Assembly: GCA_049644325.1 (NCBI GenBank)
Contig: JBARRR010000030.1
Coordinates: 1 to 5,448, forward strand
Direction: 5' to 3'
DNA from: DASZHA01 sp049644325
Lineage (GTDB): Bacteria; Chloroflexota; Dormibacteria; DASZGP01
DNA length: 5,448 bases
This document shows positions 1 to 4,171 of this stretch, one piece after another. The notes beneath the pieces were generated by a model. That model ran no database searches. It worked only from the letters and a program-made list of their open reading frames with translations, and had not been told where the DNA came from. The position numbers and the translations under genes are program-made. The first letter of the stretch is position 1, and each line of letters begins with the position of its first letter.

Positions 1-1
1 C

Positions 2-334
2 GTCGACGACGCCATCAACGCCTACTTGATGCTGGCCGAGCGCGCCGATGAAGATGGCATCGCGGGTCGGGCATTCAACTTCGGCGCCAACCAGCCCATC
101 AAGGTCATCGACCTGACCCAGGCCATCCTCAGCTCGTGCGGGCGGTCCGACCTGGAGCCGGATATTCGTGGCACGGGCAAGCTCGGCACCGAGATCGACC
201 AACAGTACCTGGACAGCGGCATGGCCCATTCTGTCCTCGGCTGGACGCCCTCAAAAACGCTCGAGGGGGGATTGGTGAGCACAGTCGAGTGGTACCGAGG
301 TCATTTCCAGACGCACGGCTTCGGGGAAGCGTGA
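2..334 (+). CDS. NAD-dependent sugar epimerase/dehydratase (extended SDR), 3' end only
   Basis: The reading frame is open from the first bases of the window and ends at TGA 332-334, giving 110 residues of a C-terminal region. The 5' part, with the Rossmann GxxGxxG and the YxxxK catalytic pair, lies outside the window, so the reaction cannot be fixed. What is visible is typical of nucleotide-sugar epimerases and 4,6-dehydratases: VDDAINAYLMLAE near the start, then AFNFGANQPIKVIDL, then EIDQQYLDS followed by AHSVLGWTPSKTLEGGL and a final VEWYRGHF. The QQYLDS..A..VLGW pattern reminds me most of CDP-glucose 4,6-dehydratase-like proteins, but that is recollection and not proof. Such enzymes act in the cytosol on NDP-sugars for surface polysaccharide or glycosylation. 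It is the last gene before a 235-base gap, so it probably closes an upstream operon. The family is fairly sure and the substrate is unknown. Confidence 0.85.
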   Translation, partial: VDDAINAYLMLAERADEDGIAGRAFNFGANQPIKVIDLTQAILSSCGRSDLEPDIRGTGKLGTEIDQQYLDSGMAHSVLGWTPSKTLEGGLVSTVEWYRGHFQTHGFGEA

Positions 335-347
335 CCCCACGCGACTA

Positions 348-359
348 ACCGGCGCCGGT
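348..359. repeat. 12-base perfect palindrome in the gap after the epimerase gene
   Basis: ACCGGCGCCGGT reads the same on both strands and sits 14 bases after the epimerase stop. It could be a protein-binding site or just a GC-rich coincidence. As RNA it would make only a very short hairpin, and no U-run follows, so it is not a convincing intrinsic terminator. Confidence 0.3.
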
Positions 360-382
360 CTCGATCTCACATCGAACTCGGG

Positions 383-391
383 TGTTAAGCT
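383..391 (+). promoter_or_regulatory. Possible extended -10 promoter for the leader and cation-transport operon
   Basis: TGTTAAGCT fits the extended -10 form TGn-TAnnnT, with TAAGCT at 386-391. A start point around 397-400 would begin the transcript just ahead of the structured leader that starts near 407, which is why I favour it. The -35 position (about 363-368) has no good match to TTGACA, so recognition would rest on the extended -10 or on an activator. A small inverted repeat, TCGAT-5-ATCGA at 361-375, lies across that position. Start site not proven. Confidence 0.35.
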
Positions 392-406
392 AGTCCCGCT
401 TTGACA

Positions 407-495
407 GACCGAGAGCGGTCGGGGAAGGCCTAACCCCAAGCGCCGGCAGCCTGAGACCAGGCGCCGGAAGGCCCACGGGCCAGGTCTTCCCCGAC
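407..495 (+). ncRNA. Structured 5' leader RNA (riboswitch-like, class not recognised)
   Basis: Four helices can be read by eye. A small hairpin GACCG-AGAG-CGGTC occupies 407-420. A 14-pair stem joins 418-431 to 482-495 with one G-U pair, and it shares bases 418-420 with the hairpin, so the two compete at that edge. Inside the stem lie CCGGC/GCCGG (443-447 with 463-467), capped by CCT/AGG with loop 453-458, and a tight hairpin GGCC-CACG-GGCC (470-481). Bases 432-442 remain single-stranded. The result is a three-way junction closed by a long stem, as in many riboswitches. It ends 25 bases before a leader ORF and 75 bases before a cation-sensor gene. I could not match it to the M-box, yybP-ykoY, TPP or guanidine-I classes. 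GC-rich DNA folds easily, but a 14-pair closing stem is more than expected from composition. The function as a regulator is inferred. Confidence 0.5.
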
Positions 496-519
496 ATTCG
501 AAGACCACAGGAGCCCGAC

Positions 520-573
520 ATGACCAGGAACCACCCCTGGGGACACGTGCGACGTGCGGGGAGATCGGCATGA
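520..573 (+). CDS. 17-residue leader peptide ORF overlapping the MgtE-like gene
   Basis: ATG 520-522 is preceded by AGGAG (509-513) at a 6-base spacing, a good Shine-Dalgarno. The ORF encodes MTRNHPWGHVRRAGRSA and stops at TGA 571-573, which overlaps the ATG of the downstream gene as ATGA (570-573). The downstream ribosome binding site (558-563) lies inside this ORF, so ribosomes translating it would pass over and could expose that site, or reinitiate at the overlap. The peptide has no resemblance to a functional protein that I recognise and is rich in Arg and His with one Pro and one Trp, which suits a regulatory leader whose translation matters more than its product. Short leader ORFs that control Mg2+ transporter genes are known in enterobacteria (mgtL, corL), though no sequence relationship is visible. 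Its translation is unproven. Confidence 0.5.
   Translation: MTRNHPWGHVRRAGRSA
558..563 (+). promoter_or_regulatory. Ribosome binding site of the MgtE-like gene, also possible pairing partner of the leader stem
   Basis: GGGGAG lies 6 bases before ATG 570, an ordinary spacing. Bases 557-563 (CGGGGAG) can pair with 487-493 (TTCCCCG) over seven positions, one a G-U. The same 487-493 strand pairs with 419-426 or so in the long leader stem. Formation of the stem would therefore leave this site free, and opening it could hide the site. The pairing is seen in the sequence and the switching is inferred. Confidence 0.55.
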
Positions 574-1817
574 TCTTCCTGAGCGACTTCTTGCGCGCTG
601 AGATCGTGGACAACCGCCAGCGCCGGGTGGGCCGCGTCGGCGACCTCGTGATCAAGATCATCGAGCCATTCCCGGTCGTCAGCCACGTGATCCTGCGTGG
701 TCGCGGCAAGCAGGCTTTTCCCTGGTCTCATGTGCGCTCGTTCGAGGCCAAGGAGCTGGCCCTCAAGGTGCCGCGGGAGGAACTGCGCCTCGAGCCCGCG
801 GACGAGGACGCCATCTGGCTGGCGCGCGACGTCCTCGACAAGCAGATCGTAGACACCGACGGCCGCCGGGTGGTGCGTGTCAACGACCTCCAGCTGTCCC
901 CCGTCTCCGGCCAGCTGCTGGTGGTGGGCGTCGACATCGGAGGCCGGGGACTGCTGCGGCGTTTCGGCCTCGAGGACCTGGGTAAGAGCCTGGCCCACGC
1001 TGCCCGCCGCGACTGGGCCCAGAAGCTGATCGCCTGGGACGTGGTCGACCCAGTGGCCTCGGACAACGACGCCGTTAAGCTGCGCATCTCGCACCAGAAG
1101 TTGGCCAAGATGCACCCCGCCGACATCGCCGAGGTCGTCGACCGCCTCAGCCACCGCCAGCGCGACGCTGTATTCGCCGCTCTAAGCGACGAGGTCGGCG
1201 CCGATGTTCTCGAGGAGATGGACCCCGAGGACCAGGTCGACGTGCTCGAGGCCCTGGGTGACGATCGGGCCGCGGACTTGCTCGAGGAGATGGACCCGGA
1301 CGAGGCGGCCGACCTGCTCGCCGACCTCCCCGAGGACCGCGCCGAGGCCCTCCTCCGGAAGATGCAGGAGGCTGACGCCGAGGAGGTCGAGGAGCTGCTG
1401 CACTACGAGGAGGACACCGCCGGGGGGCTGATGACCACCGAGTACGTCGCTGTCTCCAGCGACCTCACCGCAGCCGAGACCATCAACAAGCTGCGCGAGC
1501 TCGAGCCTGACGCGGAGTCGGTCTACTACGTCTACGTTGTCGATCGCAACGAGAACCTGCTCGGCGTGCTATCGCTCCGCGACCTGATCGTGGCCCAGCC
1601 GGAGACTCCGATCACCGACATCATGACCCGCAAGGTCGTCAGCGTTCCCCTCGACGCCTCCAGCGCCGAGGTCGCCGAGGTGATGCGCAAATACAACCTG
1701 CTGGCAGTGCCCGTGACCGACGTCGACGGCCACCTCGAGGGCATCATCACCGTCGACGATGTCATGGAGACGGTGCTCTCCGGCGGCGGCCGGCGGCGCC
1801 TTCGGATCTTCGGGTGA
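570..1817 (+). CDS. Soluble MgtE-like cation sensor: PRC-barrel x2, MgtE N domain, CBS pair, no channel
   Basis: This 415-residue protein starts with a PRC-barrel (about 1-75, opening MIFLSDFLRAEIVD with GRVGDLVI) and a second PRC-like segment (about 84-160, DVLDKQIVDTDGRRVVRVNDL). The MgtE N domain follows (about 172-280): HPADIAEVVDRL at 182-193, then acidic helical repeats around EEMDPEDQVDVLEALG and EEMDPDEAADLLADLP, and the linker YEEDTAGGLMTTE. Two CBS domains span about 285-340 and 347-403, and the tail is basic (RRRLRIFG). True MgtE channels continue into five membrane helices. Here there are none, so the protein should be cytosolic or membrane-associated. In MgtE the N and CBS domains bind Mg2+ and close the pore. 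By inference this protein senses Mg2+ and acts on the transporter encoded 20 bases downstream. ATG 570 is the first start in a frame that opens at 405 and has a good GGGGAG site. Proteins of this make-up also occur in mycobacteria without a firm function. Domain content is sure, the role is not. Confidence 0.9.
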   Translation: MIFLSDFLRAEIVDNRQRRVGRVGDLVIKIIEPFPVVSHVILRGRGKQAFPWSHVRSFEAKELALKVPREELRLEPADEDAIWLARDVLDKQIVDTDGRRVVRVNDLQLSPVSGQLLVVGVDIGGRGLLRRFGLEDLGKSLAHAARRDWAQKLIAWDVVDPVASDNDAVKLRISHQKLAKMHPADIAEVVDRLSHRQRDAVFAALSDEVGADVLEEMDPEDQVDVLEALGDDRAADLLEEMDPDEAADLLADLPEDRAEALLRKMQEADAEEVEELLHYEEDTAGGLMTTEYVAVSSDLTAAETINKLRELEPDAESVYYVYVVDRNENLLGVLSLRDLIVAQPETPITDIMTRKVVSVPLDASSAEVAEVMRKYNLLAVPVTDVDGHLEGIITVDDVMETVLSGGGRRRLRIFG

Positions 1818-1825
1818 GCGCCTGA

Positions 1826-1832
1826 TGGAGAA
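1826..1832 (+). promoter_or_regulatory. Ribosome binding site that decides the GTG start of the NRAMP-like gene
   Basis: TGGAGAA contains GGAG at 1827-1830, seven bases before GTG 1838-1840. The nearby ATG at 1825 is in a different frame and has no site in front of it. An in-frame TGA at 1823-1825 blocks any start further upstream for the transporter, so GTG 1838 is the earliest possible start. Confidence 0.65.
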
Positions 1833-1837
1833 GCGCG

Positions 1838-3154
1838 GTGAACCTCCGAGTCCCCAACACCGAGAGCATCCGAGGCCGTCTTCGTCCCCGCAGCCGCTGG
1901 TCGTCGCTGCGCACGTGGTTGCTGCCGGCCAGCCGGCTGGCCTTCCTGGCGGCCCTGGGCCCGGGCCTGGTCAGCGGCTTCGCCGACAACGATTCCGCCG
2001 GCATCACCACCTACTCGGTGGTGGGGGCGCAGTTTGGCTACGGCCTGATGTGGGCGCTCCTGGCGAGCATGCTTGCCCTGGCGATCACCCAGGAAACGGG
2101 GGCGCGCCTGGCGCTGGCCACTGGCAAGGGGCTAGCGGACCTGATCCGAGAGCGCTTTGGCGTGCGCTGGGTGGCGTTCGCGGTCCTGACGATGTTGGTG
2201 GCCAACCTCGGCACCACCGTCGCCGAGTTTGCCGGCATCGCCGCCGCGCTCTCCCTCTTCCACGTGCCGGTGATCATGAGCGCGGTGGTGTCCGCTGCTG
2301 GCATGATGTTCCTGCTGGGCAGGGGACGATTCGGCGCCATCCAGTACGCGTTCCTGGCCGGCGGGGTGGCCATCTCCATCGCCTACGCGATCTCAGCCGT
2401 CCTAGCCAAGCCTGACTGGGGCCAGGCCGCACTCTTCACCGTCGTCCCGCACGTCTCCCTCGACCAGGTCTACATCCTGGCCGTGGTGGGGACGGTCGGC
2501 ACCACCATCACCCCCTGGGGACAGGCCTTCATCCAGTCGTTCTGCGTCGACAAGGGGCTACGTGCCGATGACCTGACCGCGACGCGGATGGACGTCACCG
2601 CCGGGTCGTTGATCACCAACGTCGTTGCCGGGTTCATCGTGGTCGCATGCGCCGCGACTCTATGGGCGCATGGTCAGACAAACATCACCGACGCCAGCCA
2701 GGCGGCGCAGGCGCTGGAGCCCTTCGCTGGCAAGAGCGCCGAGGTTCTGTTTGCGGGCGGCCTTTTGGCCGCATCCCTGCTGGGGCTGGGGACGGTGCCC
2801 CTGACCAGCACCTACTTCGCCACCGAGGCCTTCGGCTGGGAGCGGGGCCTGGGCTGGCGGATCCGGCAGGCGCCTGCCTTCTACGGCCTGCTGGCGTTCT
2901 TCATCGGCTTCGCCGCCCTGTTCGTGATGATCCCAGGGCTGCCGCTGGTGCAGGTCATCTTCCTGTCGGCGGTGCTCAACGGACTCCTGGTCCCTGTGAT
3001 CCTGGTGTTCGTGATGCTGATGGCCACCGACCGGCGGATGCTGGGGAACCTGGCCAGTGGGCGGGTCCTGTCTACGCTTGGCTGGGCGGTCACTGCCCTG
3101 GTCACGGTGATGTCGATTGCGCTGGTGGTCAGCCAGCTGATCGGCGGGAAGTGA
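1838..3154 (+). CDS. NRAMP (SLC11)-superfamily divalent cation transporter, NRAMP-related type
   Basis: At 438 residues with about eleven hydrophobic segments (roughly 34-60, 66-88, 111-141, 143-165, 167-190, 208-236, 254-279, 301-327, 347-367, 372-396, 410-435) this has the length and layout of an NRAMP inner-membrane transporter. Helix 1 begins with LGPGLVSGFADNDSAG. The family's DPGN becomes DSAG (52-55), keeping the Asp and losing the Asn. Helix 6 has VGTTITPWGQ (220-229): the canonical MPHN is TPWG, so the soft metal-binding Met is Thr225. Helix 3 keeps QETGARLALATGKGLADLIRE. Loss of that Met is a feature of the NRAMP-related Mg2+ transporters described from Eggerthella lenta, so Mg2+ (perhaps also Mn2+) is the likely substrate by inference. 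It lies 20 bases after the MgtE-like gene, almost surely in the same operon and under the same leader. It starts at GTG. The family is firm and the substrate moderately supported. Confidence 0.9.
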   Translation: MNLRVPNTESIRGRLRPRSRWSSLRTWLLPASRLAFLAALGPGLVSGFADNDSAGITTYSVVGAQFGYGLMWALLASMLALAITQETGARLALATGKGLADLIRERFGVRWVAFAVLTMLVANLGTTVAEFAGIAAALSLFHVPVIMSAVVSAAGMMFLLGRGRFGAIQYAFLAGGVAISIAYAISAVLAKPDWGQAALFTVVPHVSLDQVYILAVVGTVGTTITPWGQAFIQSFCVDKGLRADDLTATRMDVTAGSLITNVVAGFIVVACAATLWAHGQTNITDASQAAQALEPFAGKSAEVLFAGGLLAASLLGLGTVPLTSTYFATEAFGWERGLGWRIRQAPAFYGLLAFFIGFAALFVMIPGLPLVQVIFLSAVLNGLLVPVILVFVMLMATDRRMLGNLASGRVLSTLGWAVTALVTVMSIALVVSQLIGGK

Positions 3155-3164
3155 TGGTCCTGAC

Positions 3165-4109
3165 CTAGAGCCCTTCCTCGCGGCGGTAACTCACCAGCCG
3201 GGCGACCACCTGGTCCATGCCGGCATTGCGCAGTCCGGCCAGTCCCGGCGCCGAGATCGCAAAGGACGCCGTGACCATGCCCCAGGCCATGGCTTCCAGC
3301 AGGGTGTCGGCCGCCATCGTCGACCGGCCCGCGCCCGACCCGCCGACCGAGTCGGCGGCCGTGACCTCCGCCAGGCGTCCCAACATCCCGCCCGCGAGGG
3401 CGTCGCCCGCCCCGGTGGGGTCGATGACGTCCACCTCAGGCGCCTGGAGGCGATCATGCCGGTCCCGGGTCCGCAGGATGGCGCCGCCTGCGCCTCGCTT
3501 GACCACGGCGGCGCCCAGGTCGAAGCGGTCGAGCGCAAGCGTCGCCGCAGCTGCGATGCCGCGAGTGCGGGCCAGCAACTCCAGCTCGTGCTCGGTGGCG
3601 AAGAGGACGCGGCAACTGGTCAGCATCTGCTCCACCAGCGGGCGCTGGCGCTCGATGAAGATATCCATGGTGTCCCCTGCCACCATCGTCCCGGGAGGCA
3701 GGGTCCTGGCCACGGCCACCTGGAGCTCGGGGTCGGCGCTGCCCAGGAACACCGTGCGCGGGAGCGCCTCGAGCGGCTCCATCTGCGGGCGGTAGCCGGC
3801 GTACCCGCCGGCGAACCGCTCGAGGGTTTCGGCCTCGCCGCCGTCGACCTCGCGACGGGCACGCCACGTGTACGTCGGCTCCTGCGTCACGGTGAGCCGA
3901 GACAGGTCGGCGAAATCGAGCACCTGGCGCAGCTCCGACGCGCGGTCGGCCCCCACCGCGCCGATCACCGCCACCGGGCCGAAGTAGCGCGCCGCCAGGG
4001 CGAAGTACACCGCTGAGCCGCCCAGCTCGCCGTCCAGCCGGACCCGCGGGGACTCGACGAAGTCCTGAGCGACCGACCCCACCACCAGCACCCCTCCTGG
4101 CTGCGTCAT
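3165..4109 (-). CDS. PfkB-family (ribokinase-like) sugar kinase, substrate unknown
   Basis: The 314-residue product has the PfkB fold signatures: an N-terminal VLVVGSVAQDFVESP strand, the GG motif in LGGSAVYFALAARYFGP (29-45), GAVGAD, VKRGAGGAIL before the nucleotide site, and the second PfkB signature VDVIDPTGAGDALAGG, in which D236 is the expected catalytic base. FLGSADPELQ (121-130) and GDTMDIFIE (145-153) match my memory of a bacterial subgroup close to 'ribokinase group C', whose substrates are not established. The usual Asn after DTM appears as Asp here. It should phosphorylate a sugar, polyol or nucleoside with ATP in the cytosol. ATG at 4107-4109 is the first start after an in-frame stop at 4125-4127. 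There is no clear Shine-Dalgarno, but CACACT seven bases upstream (minus strand, 4117-4122) could be a -10 for a leaderless transcript. It converges on the transporter gene with a 10-base gap that shows no terminator, and diverges from homoserine dehydrogenase. Confidence 0.85.
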   Translation of the reverse strand: MTQPGGVLVVGSVAQDFVESPRVRLDGELGGSAVYFALAARYFGPVAVIGAVGADRASELRQVLDFADLSRLTVTQEPTYTWRARREVDGGEAETLERFAGGYAGYRPQMEPLEALPRTVFLGSADPELQVAVARTLPPGTMVAGDTMDIFIERQRPLVEQMLTSCRVLFATEHELELLARTRGIAAAATLALDRFDLGAAVVKRGAGGAILRTRDRHDRLQAPEVDVIDPTGAGDALAGGMLGRLAEVTAADSVGGSGAGRSTMAADTLLEAMAWGMVTASFAISAPGLAGLRNAGMDQVVARLVSYRREEGL

Positions 4110-4156
4110 CGCCGAAAGTGTGCCTCACGCTGGGCTCGATCGGGACCTTGCTGCCC

Positions 4157-4162
4157 TAGAAT
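4157..4162 (+). promoter_or_regulatory. -10 promoter element for a leaderless homoserine dehydrogenase transcript
   Basis: TAGAAT differs from the consensus TATAAT at one base and ends nine bases before ATG 4172, so transcription would start at or next to the A of the ATG. The nine bases between hold no purine-rich ribosome site, which agrees with leaderless translation, a common arrangement in GC-rich Gram-positive lineages. No good -35 is visible (nearest is TCGATC at 4136-4141). Confidence 0.6.
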
Positions 4163-4171
4163 TCGCCCGTC

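Noticed and set aside
401..406. Perfect TTGACA -35 hexamer
   Set aside because: At 16-18 bases downstream there is only GGAAGG/GAAGGC/AAGGCC, which is not a -10, and the region is inside the leader stem.
409..415. CCGAGAG, resembling part of the guanidine-I (ykkC) riboswitch
   Set aside because: The other conserved blocks of that class, including the ACGG repeats, are missing. Here the bases form a simple hairpin.
451..456. CTGAGA, the hallmark of the TPP riboswitch
   Set aside because: The partner motifs (ACCTGAT and the GCG.AGGGA end) are absent, and the downstream genes are not for thiamin.
407..569. M-box (Mg2+) or yybP-ykoY (Mn2+) riboswitch, expected from the gene content
   Set aside because: I looked for the conserved M-box blocks (TTAGGTGAGGCTCC, GACGCCAA) and for GGGGAGTAG with GCAAGACCTTT and did not find them. 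A covariance-model search would settle it.
390..1154. 254-codon open frame on the minus strand
   Set aside because: It is antisense to the MgtE-like gene and its leader, has no recognisable domain, and has shadow-like composition.
1759..2415. 218-codon plus-strand frame over the sensor/transporter junction
   Set aside because: Its translation is rich in R, P, G and H without any motif. The GTG 1838 frame encodes the NRAMP-like protein over the same bases.
3140..3170. Bidirectional terminator between the convergent genes
   Set aside because: Only 10 bases separate the stops and no stem with a flanking T-run is visible.
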